Assembly: GCA_035526665.1 (NCBI GenBank)
Contig: DATLBY010000006.1
Location: 1-20,199 of the forward strand
Direction of reading: 5' to 3'
DNA: 20,199 nucleotides
Source of the DNA: DATLBY01 sp035526665
GTDB lineage: Bacteria; Acidobacteriota; Terriglobia; Bryobacterales; Bryobacteraceae
Shown: positions 6,263 to 14,700 of the stretch, piece by piece
Position numbering within the stretch: position 1 is the first letter of the stretch
Layout: each line of letters opens with the position of its first letter
Notes under the pieces: generated by a model
The model's database searches: none
The model's input: only the letters and a program-made list of their open reading frames with translations
Told to the model about the DNA's origin: nothing
Made by a program: the position numbers and the translations under genes

Positions 6263-7534
6263 TCAGTTCTCCACACAGCGGAATGAGGCGTACACGTAGG
6301 GATAGTCCGGACGGAACCAGTTGCGGAACGATCGCCGCAGAAAGCAGGACGCCGTCCGCGGAGATGCCCCTTTCAGCACGAAGTGCGCTCCATCGAAAAA
6401 GTCCGCCGAATACCCTGGGTAGGTGGGCGAAGGATGAAATCCCGGGAAAGGCTCAAATGGGGTACACGTCCATTCCCATCCATTCCCCGCCAGTTGCGCA
6501 ACCCCGTAACCGCTATCGCCGCCGGGCGTGGCATTCACGGGCACGGGATCCCAGCGCTCAAAATCGAAGTTTCCGTGGACCGAAGGCGTTGGCTGCATTT
6601 CGCCCCAAGGGTACCGCCGCTCAATTCCCGTGCGGCTACCGAAAGCGGCCCGATGGATTTGAGCCTCTGTGGGAAGCGCCAGGCCTTTCCACTCAGCATA
6701 ATCGGACGCCTCGCAATGGTTCACATACACTGGCGCATATAGTGGCAGCGGCGTCAGGCCGGCCATCCCACGATAGAACCAGCGTCCATTCAGCCGTTTC
6801 CAGAAATGCGGCGGCTTGGCGCCCGCTTTTACGAACTGCAGATAATCGTAGTTGGTGACCTTATTCTGGTCAATTACAAAACCCGGCACTCGTACCAAGT
6901 GCTTCTCGAATTCGTTATCCCAGCCGAAACCCTTCTGCCGGTCCTTGCCCAGCGTCGCGATCCCCGCCGGTATCTCGCACCGGGTGAAGGCGGGAGGGTA
7001 GGATTCCGGCATATCGGCAAGATCCGCCAGCGGCGCTCGCTGCTCGTACGGCATGTTATGAATCAGATACGCAAGCGTCTCAACGTGCATCAACCGGTGC
7101 TCCAGGGCAATATGCAACACCTCGGGCGAGGCGGCTGCTACCAGGTGATCCACGCGGTTCCGCGCTTCCCGGCAATACGATCGAATTTCCTCTACCCGCG
7201 GCCAGTCGGAAGGTTGATCCGACGGGAGAGCCCCGGGCTCTGGATCGATACCCGCCTCAAAGAGCCTGTCGAAGCTCGGGTGCAGCTCCGACAGGCCCAG
7301 ATGAAAACGGCCAACCTGGTTCCAGTCGAAGCCATCCAAATGACCCAGATAGAATACCAGCCGGTGGCGTTGGGCCACGGCCCGTTCGTAGAGGAACTCC
7401 GGCCGAATCAGCCCGAAGAGCTCGTCGCTGATTCGCCGTGCCTCCGCAAACCGGTGCAAAAACTCCTTTGCGGCGGCGGGTGCAATTGCCCGATCTTGTC
7501 CATGGGGCTCTGGAAACACTCTGCCTTTTAGCAT
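6263..7534 (-). CDS. egtB: Hercynine sulfoxide-forming non-heme iron oxygenase, EgtB-like (DinB + FGE-sulfatase domains)
   Basis: EgtB uses iron(II) and O2 to join hercynine with cysteine or gamma-glutamylcysteine, making the C-S sulfoxide intermediate of ergothioneine. This 423-residue protein has the N-terminal DinB-type helical domain with likely iron ligands His65 (FYLGHLDGF), His146 and His150 (EHRLMHVE, the H-x3-H-x-E motif). The C-terminal formylglycine-enzyme-like domain has PTEAQIHRAAF, GYGVAQLAGNGWEW and the end FRNWFRPDYPYVYASFRC. Near residues 88-96, where common EgtBs as I recall read FNSYYEAVG, this protein reads FDRLFEAGI, so a Tyr pair is absent. The ATG at 7534 has no clear Shine-Dalgarno. 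It heads the egt operon and is divergent from glgP. Substrate choice (cysteine or gamma-Glu-Cys) cannot be decided here; a related sulfur- or selenium-inserting paralogue is less likely next to egtD. Confidence 0.88.
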   Translation of the reverse strand: MLKGRVFPEPHGQDRAIAPAAAKEFLHRFAEARRISDELFGLIRPEFLYERAVAQRHRLVFYLGHLDGFDWNQVGRFHLGLSELHPSFDRLFEAGIDPEPGALPSDQPSDWPRVEEIRSYCREARNRVDHLVAAASPEVLHIALEHRLMHVETLAYLIHNMPYEQRAPLADLADMPESYPPAFTRCEIPAGIATLGKDRQKGFGWDNEFEKHLVRVPGFVIDQNKVTNYDYLQFVKAGAKPPHFWKRLNGRWFYRGMAGLTPLPLYAPVYVNHCEASDYAEWKGLALPTEAQIHRAAFGSRTGIERRYPWGEMQPTPSVHGNFDFERWDPVPVNATPGGDSGYGVAQLAGNGWEWTCTPFEPFPGFHPSPTYPGYSADFFDGAHFVLKGASPRTASCFLRRSFRNWFRPDYPYVYASFRCVEN

Positions 7535-7631
7535 TGGTAGATAGATTCCATTAAGAGTACTTAAGTTTCCAATGTTCCAGCTCTGCTATAAATAGAGTTC
7601 CTCGCCCTGTAGCGATCACCTATACCCAAAG
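7535..7631. promoter_or_regulatory. Divergent promoter region between egtB and glgP
   Basis: These 97 AT-richer bases separate two divergent genes and must hold both promoters. On the plus strand TATAAA (7587-7592, in GCTATAAATAG) is a reasonable -10 for glgP about 40 bases before its ATG; I see no convincing -35. An imperfect palindrome TTAAG-AGTA-CTTAA (7551-7564) lies nearer egtB and could be an operator. Neither start codon has a good Shine-Dalgarno. Confidence 0.4.
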
Positions 7632-10187
7632 ATGGCGTTTTCCATTACACCGCATAAAGAATTTCTCGTACGCCCCGCCCTTCCTGCCTCGTTGTCGCGG
7701 ATGTCCGAACTCGCGTACAACCTGTTGTGGAGTTGGGACCATAACCTCCGTTCACTTTTCCGGCGGCTGGATCCGCTGCTCTGGAAGTCTTGCGGAAATA
7801 ACCCTATCCTCATGCTGGGCAGGGTGCAACAGTCCACGCTCGAGCGGATGGCCTCGGATCCACGGTTTCTGACGCTCTATCGTCGTGCCTGTGAAAGCTA
7901 CGACAACTATATGCAATCGCAGGAGTACCCGGGCAAGGACGGGAAGCTGATCGCCTACTTCTCCATGGAGTACGGGCTGACCGAGTGCCTTCCCATCTAC
8001 TCCGGCGGTCTCGGCGTGCTCTCGGGTGACCACATGAAGGGCAGCAGCGATGCCGACCTGCCTTTAATCGGCGTCGGCCTACTCTACCAGAAGGGATATC
8101 ACCAGCAATTCCTGAATCCCGATGGCTGGCAGTTGGAGCGCTATCCCATCAACGATTTCTACACGCTTCCGATTGAACCCGCGCTGGATAAGAACGGAAA
8201 TGAGGTGAAGGTCAGTGTCGACCTTCCGGAAGGCCTCGTTCATATCAAAGTCTGGGTGATTCAAGTGGGACGTGTGAAGCTGTTCGTCCTTGATACCAAC
8301 ATCAGCGACAATCCTCGTCCGGAAGATCGCGACATCACCGATTCGCTCTACGGGGGGGACATCCACACCCGTATCAAGCAGGAGATCGTGCTGGGAATCG
8401 GCGGCCTGCGCGCCTTGAAAGCTCTCGGCCTCGATCCCACCGCTTTCCATATGAATGAGGGCCATTCGGCATTTCTGGCGGTCGAGCGGATCCGCGTATT
8501 GATTCAGGAAAACGGGCTGTCATTCGAGGAGGCTCTGGACGCCACCCGGCATAACAATGTGTTTACGACGCATACCTCCGTGCCGGCCGGCATCGATCTT
8601 TTCGACCCGGGCCTGATGTTCGAATATTTTCACCGCTACTGCCGTGACGCCGGAATCACGTTCGAGCAGCTACTGACGCTTGGCCGCTGCAATCCATACG
8701 ATCCGCAAGAGCGGCTCTCCATGGCAATACTGGCATTCAAAACCTCGTCGTACCGGAATGCGGTGAGCACGCTCCACCGGGATGTTTCCCAGGAGATGTG
8801 GCAGGATCTTTGGCCCAGATTGCCGGTCAGCGAAGTTCCCATTACGTCCATCACCAACGGGGTGCATCTCCCCAGCTGGCTGAACGGTGACCTGGCTGTG
8901 CTTTTCGACCAGTACCTGCAGCCGGACTGGCGCGAGCGTTATCTCGACCCCAAGATTTGGGAGATGATCGAAGATATTCCCGACCAGGAGCTTTGGGAAG
9001 TGCACCGCCGCCGGAAACGCCGCTTGATCGCCTTCGTCCGCGAGAGAGTGGCGCGTTTCGCGGCCGACCGTAAGGCGTCAGCCAGTGAAACGCGGCGCCT
9101 GGCGGACGTGCTGGATCCTGACGCGCTCACCATCGGCTTTGCCCGGCGGTTTGCCACCTACAAACGCGCCACGCTGCTTTTTCGGGATGTCGCGCGTTTC
9201 AAGAAACTGTTGACCAATCCGGAACGTCCCGTGCAAGTAGTGATCGCCGGCAAGGCGCATCCCAAGGATCATCCGGGCAAGACGCTGATCCGAGAGATTG
9301 TGCAGCTTTCGCGCGACCCGGCAGTCGCCAAGCGGTTGGTTTTCCTCGAGGATTATGGCATCGAGGTCGCCCGCGATATGGTGCAGGGAGTGGACATCTG
9401 GCTAAACACGCCCCGGCGCGGTGAAGAGGCCTGCGGCACCAGCGGCATGAAGGCGGGAATCAACGGTGTCCTCAATCTCAGTATTCTGGATGGCTGGTTT
9501 GATGAAGTGTACGAGGTATCCGGCGGGTGGGCTATCGGAGGGCGCGAACCCTATTCCGAAGATCAGGATGAATATCACGCCAGCGCCATTTATTCCCTAC
9601 TGGAAAACGAGATTGTGCCGATGTACTACGCAAGCCGCGAAGACGGCTTCCCCTACGAATGGACCCGGCGGATGAAACAATGTCTGATCCACATTAGTCC
9701 TATGTTCAACTGCCAGCGGATGGTGGGAGAGTACGTGACCAAAATGTACGATCCGGCCCATGCCGCTTTCGCCAAAGTCCGACGGAACAATTTTGAATCG
9801 GCCCGGCGTATGGTCAGTTGGACAGCCAGTGTTCAGGAAGCCTGGAATCGAGTATCGTTCGTGGACTTGGGTCCCGGACCCGACGCCTCTGTCTGGAGCG
9901 GAGCACCCATTCCGATGCGCGCTGCAGTCGAGCTGGCCGGTCTTACTCCCCAGGATGTGCGTGTCGAGGCTGTAGTAGGGCGCGTGGGTGTTACCGGACA
10001 ACTTGAGGATACGCAGGTACTGGCGCTCCCAGCAGTGGAGCAAAAGGGTTCCGTTTACATTTTCCAAAAAGAGTTTGTACCGCATCAGACCGGACGTTTA
10101 GGCTATGCACTTAGGATTAGTCCCAACCATCACGAGAACCCCCTAACCAGACCGTGCAATTCTCTACTAAAATGGGGACTAGAATAA
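7632..10187 (+). CDS. glgP: Alpha-glucan (glycogen/maltodextrin) phosphorylase, GT35
   Basis: This enzyme splits alpha-1,4-glucan with phosphate to glucose-1-phosphate, mobilising glycogen or maltodextrins in the cytoplasm. It is 851 residues long and belongs to the long-N-terminus subgroup (DUF3417 domain in about the first 115 residues, as in the Thermotoga and mycobacterial enzymes), not the E. coli GlgP type. Visible features are YFSMEYGL and IYSGGLGVLSGDHMKGSSD in the N-terminal half, HMNEGHSAF, TSITNGVHLPSW, GFARRFATYKRATL and KAHPKDHPGK. The PLP-binding lysine is K607 in EACGTSGMKAGINGV. The ATG at 7632 has no strong ribosome site but is the only fitting start: MAFSITPHKEFLVRPALP matches the family N-terminus. 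Two small genes follow in the same direction after 82 bases and may share its transcript. Confidence 0.96.
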   Translation: MAFSITPHKEFLVRPALPASLSRMSELAYNLLWSWDHNLRSLFRRLDPLLWKSCGNNPILMLGRVQQSTLERMASDPRFLTLYRRACESYDNYMQSQEYPGKDGKLIAYFSMEYGLTECLPIYSGGLGVLSGDHMKGSSDADLPLIGVGLLYQKGYHQQFLNPDGWQLERYPINDFYTLPIEPALDKNGNEVKVSVDLPEGLVHIKVWVIQVGRVKLFVLDTNISDNPRPEDRDITDSLYGGDIHTRIKQEIVLGIGGLRALKALGLDPTAFHMNEGHSAFLAVERIRVLIQENGLSFEEALDATRHNNVFTTHTSVPAGIDLFDPGLMFEYFHRYCRDAGITFEQLLTLGRCNPYDPQERLSMAILAFKTSSYRNAVSTLHRDVSQEMWQDLWPRLPVSEVPITSITNGVHLPSWLNGDLAVLFDQYLQPDWRERYLDPKIWEMIEDIPDQELWEVHRRRKRRLIAFVRERVARFAADRKASASETRRLADVLDPDALTIGFARRFATYKRATLLFRDVARFKKLLTNPERPVQVVIAGKAHPKDHPGKTLIREIVQLSRDPAVAKRLVFLEDYGIEVARDMVQGVDIWLNTPRRGEEACGTSGMKAGINGVLNLSILDGWFDEVYEVSGGWAIGGREPYSEDQDEYHASAIYSLLENEIVPMYYASREDGFPYEWTRRMKQCLIHISPMFNCQRMVGEYVTKMYDPAHAAFAKVRRNNFESARRMVSWTASVQEAWNRVSFVDLGPGPDASVWSGAPIPMRAAVELAGLTPQDVRVEAVVGRVGVTGQLEDTQVLALPAVEQKGSVYIFQKEFVPHQTGRLGYALRISPNHHENPLTRPCNSLLKWGLE

Positions 10188-10269
10188 GACAATAACTCTG
10201 CACTCCTCGCAAGGCTGAAGAGCCCGAGTGTGCCTTCGTTTATACATCCAAGGAGCTTTATCCTTCACC

Positions 10270-10752
10270 ATGGACGACGATCGTAAGTACCGCCAGCACG
10301 GCTACCAGGACTACACCCGGAAGCCAGGCGGCCAGAACGGTGATGACCGGCCCCGCACCCCCCAGGGTCCGCGGAGCCTCCAGGACCCAAACGGGCCCAG
10401 GCTTCCACGATTGGTGCAGAGCGTGGCGGCCTCGCGCTGCTATAACTGCTCGACCCTGCTTGCTCCGGGAACAGAGTTCAAGGGCAAGTGTCCCAAATGC
10501 CATGTGGATCTCCACTGCTGCAAACAGTGCGCACATTTTGAGCCTTCCACACGTTTTCAGTGCGTAAAACCGATTCCCGCCAGAATCCCTTATAAGGATC
10601 AGCACAACGAGTGTGAACTGTTCAGCGTTAAAGTGACGGTCTCACGGGACGGATCGCATCCGCCGCCCCCGCCGGCCGCGCAAATCACCCCGGACCAGGT
10701 TCGCAGTCCCCACGACGCGCGCACCGCGTTTGATAATCTTTTTAAGAAATAA
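10270..10752 (+). CDS. Cysteine-rich putative zinc-ribbon protein of unknown function
   Basis: I do not recognise this 160-residue protein. The first about 50 residues are hydrophilic and disordered-looking (many Gly, Pro, Arg, Asp). A compact cysteine-rich middle follows: CYNC (57-60), CPKC (74-77), CCKQC (83-87), then C98 and C115. Two or more CxxC pairs this close suggest one zinc ribbon plus a second metal site. A Pro run (131-135) links to a short C-terminal helix ending FDNLFKK. No signal peptide or membrane segment is seen, so it is probably cytoplasmic. I placed the start at ATG 10270 because the residues ahead of it (from a GTG at 10228) look non-coding. AAGGAG lies 15 bases upstream, a little far. 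The next gene starts 2 bases after its stop, suggesting co-translation with the dehydrogenase. Confidence 0.8.
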   Translation: MDDDRKYRQHGYQDYTRKPGGQNGDDRPRTPQGPRSLQDPNGPRLPRLVQSVAASRCYNCSTLLAPGTEFKGKCPKCHVDLHCCKQCAHFEPSTRFQCVKPIPARIPYKDQHNECELFSVKVTVSRDGSHPPPPPAAQITPDQVRSPHDARTAFDNLFKK

Positions 10753-10754
10753 TC

Positions 10755-11786
10755 GTGACTGCCGCGGAGCTTTACGACTTCCGCCATTTCCGTATGGCGG
10801 AGATGGATATTCCCGATCCGGGTCCGGGCGAAGTGCAGGTGCAGGTCAAAGCGGTTGGCATTTGTGGTTCCGACGTCCACTATTTTTCTGAAGGTTCCAT
10901 CGGCGACACGCCCTGTGTTTATCCCATGGTGCTCGGTCATGAGCCGACCGGCCAGGTCTGCAAAATGGGCCCGGGCGTCACCGGCTTGAGCCTCGGTGAC
11001 CGGGCAGCGCTGGAGCCTGCCCTTTACTGCTATCACTGCGAATTCTGCAGCACCGGCCACCACAACGTTTGCTCGCACATGGATTTCCTGAGTACGCCGG
11101 GAAGTCCCGGATTTTTTCGTGAATATGTAAATCTCCCGGCGGGGAATCTACTGCCTTTGCCGGACAACATCAGCTTTGAAGCCGGCACTCTGTTCGAGCC
11201 GCTGGCCGTGATCCTGCACTCCGTCCAACTCGCGCAACTGCACTTGGGCGAGACGGCGGCTGTGTTCGGCGCCGGTCCCATTGGTTTACTCACCGTGGCT
11301 GTATTGAAAGCTGCCGGAGCGGCCCGGGTTTGGGCCATCGATCCCATCCCGCACCGCCGCGAACTGGCCCTGCGGATGGGTGCTGACGCCGTCATAGACC
11401 CGGCTCAAGTGGATCCGGTGCGGCAAATCCTCACCGATACCGGCCGGCGCGGAGTTGACCTGGCGCTTGACTGCGCCACAAAAGGCGATACCGTGAATCA
11501 GTGCCTCGACGTCGCGCGGAACGCCGGCCGTGTCGTGATTACCGGCATCCCATCGGAACTCCAAGTGCAGTTGAACTTCCACGTGCTACGGCGCAAGGAG
11601 CTTGCCTTATACACCGTCCGCCGCTCGAATCGGGAAGAGAACATCGGAATGCGTATGATGTCCGAGCAGCCTCAGAAATTCGCCCCCCTGGTAACCCACC
11701 TTCGGCCTTTGGAAAAGATCCAGTCTTCTTTTGAACTGCTGGAGAAGTACGAAGATGGCGTGGGCAAACTGGTGCTGACCCTCTAA
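10755..11786 (+). CDS. Zinc-dependent medium-chain dehydrogenase, sorbitol/polyol dehydrogenase-like
   Basis: This 343-residue protein should oxidise a polyol or secondary alcohol with NAD+. Catalytic-zinc residues are Cys37 (GICGSD), His62-Glu63 (GHEP) and Glu148 (FEPLAV). The structural zinc site is complete: Cys92, 95, 98 and 106 in YCYHCEFCSTGHHNVC. The Rossmann fold has GAGPIGLL (172-179), and Asp196 (WAIDP) at the end of the second strand favours NAD over NADP. Overall it resembles sorbitol/xylitol dehydrogenases more than threonine or alcohol dehydrogenases, but the substrate is not readable. The start is GTG at 10755, 2 bases after the Cys-rich gene, and gives a normal N-terminus; the first in-frame ATG would lose strand one. 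Its stop is 2 bases from the stop of the convergent addA. Confidence 0.92.
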   Translation: MTAAELYDFRHFRMAEMDIPDPGPGEVQVQVKAVGICGSDVHYFSEGSIGDTPCVYPMVLGHEPTGQVCKMGPGVTGLSLGDRAALEPALYCYHCEFCSTGHHNVCSHMDFLSTPGSPGFFREYVNLPAGNLLPLPDNISFEAGTLFEPLAVILHSVQLAQLHLGETAAVFGAGPIGLLTVAVLKAAGAARVWAIDPIPHRRELALRMGADAVIDPAQVDPVRQILTDTGRRGVDLALDCATKGDTVNQCLDVARNAGRVVITGIPSELQVQLNFHVLRRKELALYTVRRSNREENIGMRMMSEQPQKFAPLVTHLRPLEKIQSSFELLEKYEDGVGKLVLTL

Positions 11787-11788
11787 AC

Positions 11789-14700
11789 TTATAGACTGAC
11801 CAGGTAGGCCCGGACCGGAGCACTCATGGCCTGCGCCAGTCCGCTGGAGTAAATCTGCAGTTGCCTCTCATACTTCGCGCGCCGGATCGACAGATCGGCA
11901 TCCGTCTTAAAATCCACGACGCTCCATTGGCCGCCCTTGAGCCAGGCAAGATCGGCTATCCCCTCCGCAAGATCGCCGTTCTTCAGCCGGACCATCAATG
12001 GGAACTCCCGGTGGCAGCGCTCAGACGTCCAGGCCTCCTGTATCAGCGGATGAAGAAGAGTCCGTAGAACGGCATCGGTTGCGGCCGCCATCTCCTCGGT
12101 GGTGGCGCCGATGACGCGGGCGTGAAGTTCCGCCGACGCCCGCACGTGGTCCTCCGGCGCGTTCCATTCCACACTGGTGAGGACCGCGTGCACGAGTGTT
12201 CCGAATCGCCGTCCCCCGGGCCTGCCGGCAGCTCGGGAAATAGAGATCAACTCCACGCCCCGCGCTCTGCCGCTGGCGGCGGGCGCTTCGCTCGCCTTGT
12301 GCACACGAAATCGCGGCTTGCTGCCACCGTCAACGGCCGCGTCCCGGAGGCGCATCCATTGCGCATAGAGGTCCAGTCCTTCCTGGAGTTGAGGCTGCAT
12401 CGCGACCAGCACTTTCTGGTTGACCAGGCCAGGCTCGACTGTTTCACTGCTATGGAGTGTTGCCGGGTCCCACCACACGAGTTCGTGTGTGCCGGCGGAT
12501 GCAGTGTGCCGCCCCGGCCGCACGGAAAACTCGCCGGCCGCATCGAGGTCGGAAGGCCTACGCAATACCGTCGCATCACCGAAGGGAGGACACCCCGAGG
12601 CAGGCTGCGGCGATCGCCAGTTCTGCTTCGTTGGATAGATCGCCTTGTTCAGCGGACTCAGCCACCCGTCTTTCCATGGCTGGTCCCCCACGGCCGTCAC
12701 CACCAGCAGATCCCGCGCCCGCGTCGCCGCTACATAGGCAACCCGGACCCCCTCCTGGTTCTCCCGCTGCTTCTCCAGTTCCTCGTTTTCCAGCAGTTCC
12801 CAGGGAGCACAACGAAGAAGCCGTGTCGCACACAAGCGCCGGTCGGCATCCACAAAGCACTCGGGATCGTGACAAAGATTTGCCGTCAGATCCGCCAGAA
12901 TGACGATGGGAAACTCCAGCCCCTTGGCATTGTGCACGGTCATCAATTTCACCGCATCCCCGGTATCTTCGATGATCGGAGCCTCGGCCGTCTCTGCCCG
13001 TTCCAATTGTTCGTTCAGATGCTCGATGAACGCCCGGAAGGACGTCCCACCTGAGGCTTCAAAGCTCCGCGCCAGGTCCACCAGCCGGTAGACGTTGGCC
13101 AGCACCTGATCGCCGCCCTTGCGAAAAGCAAATCCGGCATGGGCCCGCGTCGCTTCCAGCAGTTCATTGAGAGTCGCGGCGATGGGACGGTGATTTCTTT
13201 GGCGGTGAAGTTCCGCCAGCAGGGAAAGCGCCTCGTGGATCGGGGCGAACTCTTCGTCCAGATCCAAAGGCCGATCGCGAAACGGATGCAGGCGTCCATG
13301 GTGATCTCTGAACTTGAGCAGGGTCCCATCGGATACTGCGAACAGGGAGCCTCGAATTGTGGCGAAGACCGATAGCTCGTCTTCCGGCCACTCGATCGCC
13401 GATAACGCCGTTCGTAGCGTTTCGATCTCTTCCCGATCGTGGAAGAAGCGCGAGCCCACCAATATGTGAGGAACGCCGCGTGCATCCAGGCTCCGCACAT
13501 AATCGCGCGTCAGATCGCGCCCATTATTTACGAACCGGCGAAAGAGGATACAGATATGCCGCGGCTCGATTGGTAAAGCTCTGCCGGCATTCGAAGGATC
13601 GGAAACTTTCCAGTGGCTGTGCTTCCACAGCCACTCGACATACCCAGCCACCGCGTCTGGAAGGCATGCGTTCACCGCGCCTTTTGTCACCTGGCGTACC
13701 CCGTATGGAGTGGGGGCGGGTAGCACCGTTACACTCGGTTGCCCCGGAATTGCCTCTCTACCGCCCAGCAGCGGGACGTAATTGGTCAACTCATTTTCAA
13801 ACGCCGCATTCACGAACTCCTGAATGTTCTGAAGCGACCTGCGGCTGCTTGGCAGCTTCAGATATCCGACAGCGTGTTCCCGCAGCGCGTGGCGGACAGT
13901 CTCGTACAAGTTCGCATCCGCTCCCCGGAACTTATAGATCGATTGATTGGGGTCGCCCACCAGAAATAGCTTGCCTGGCTTGGGCGGAGCTGCTTTCCAG
14001 GAAGACTCCTCCGCGCCGGCCGCCGATAATAGCAACAGCAACTCGATCTGAATCTGATCCGTGTCCTGGAACTCATCCACAAAGATGTGGTCGAAGCGCT
14101 GCTGAAAATAGCTGCGGATCTCCGCGTTGTCACGCAGCAGGTTTCGTGCAAAGAGAAGCAGATCGGTAAAGTCGAGCTTTCCGGATCGGCGCTTCAGCTC
14201 GTCATATGCGAGCACCATCCCCTGTAGCTCCGCGCGCAGCGAGACCGCCAGATCCGCTTCGGCCTGCCGCCGGAACTGCTCAATGGCCGCTTTCAATTGA
14301 TCGGTTTTTTCGATGACGGTGGCCCTGGAAATGCCCTCCGCATACGGTCCCGAGCCCGGCTGAAAATTGCGGTTCAGATCGCGTCTGAATTTGATCAGCA
14401 AAGCTTCCAGGGAATCGTAGTCGCGAGTCTCGGCACGGTCACACCGGTCCACCAGTTCGCGCGCGGGGCGCAACGCCTGGAACAGCGGATCGTACGGCCG
14501 CGGGCAGCGATCCCGCAAGCCAGCCAGCTCCCGGACCTGCGCCAACAGCACGTCGATAGCAGAAGCTCGGTCGAACGCTTCGCTCCGCCAGGGCGCATTA
14601 AAATCGCGCCATTCGATCAGTGTCCATGCCGCACGGCGCAGCTGATCCAGCGGGCTGCCGCTTTCCCACGCATCGCGCCAGGACAGCCGGGTGAAACAGC

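Noticed and set aside
7528..7551. Seven-codon reading frame (ATG to TAA) on the minus strand overlapping the egtB start, containing a Cys codon; a possible leader peptide
   Set aside because: It has no ribosome site and is too short to distinguish from chance. The ATGCTAA overlap is suggestive only.
10228..10269. Upstream GTG start for the Cys-rich protein
   Set aside because: The extra 14 residues have no resemblance to the rest, and AAGGAG lies downstream of that GTG.
12122..13054. 310-codon plus-strand frame opposite addA (and a 270-codon one at 13357-14169)
   Set aside because: Arg/His/Pro-rich shadow translations inside a gene with complete helicase motifs.
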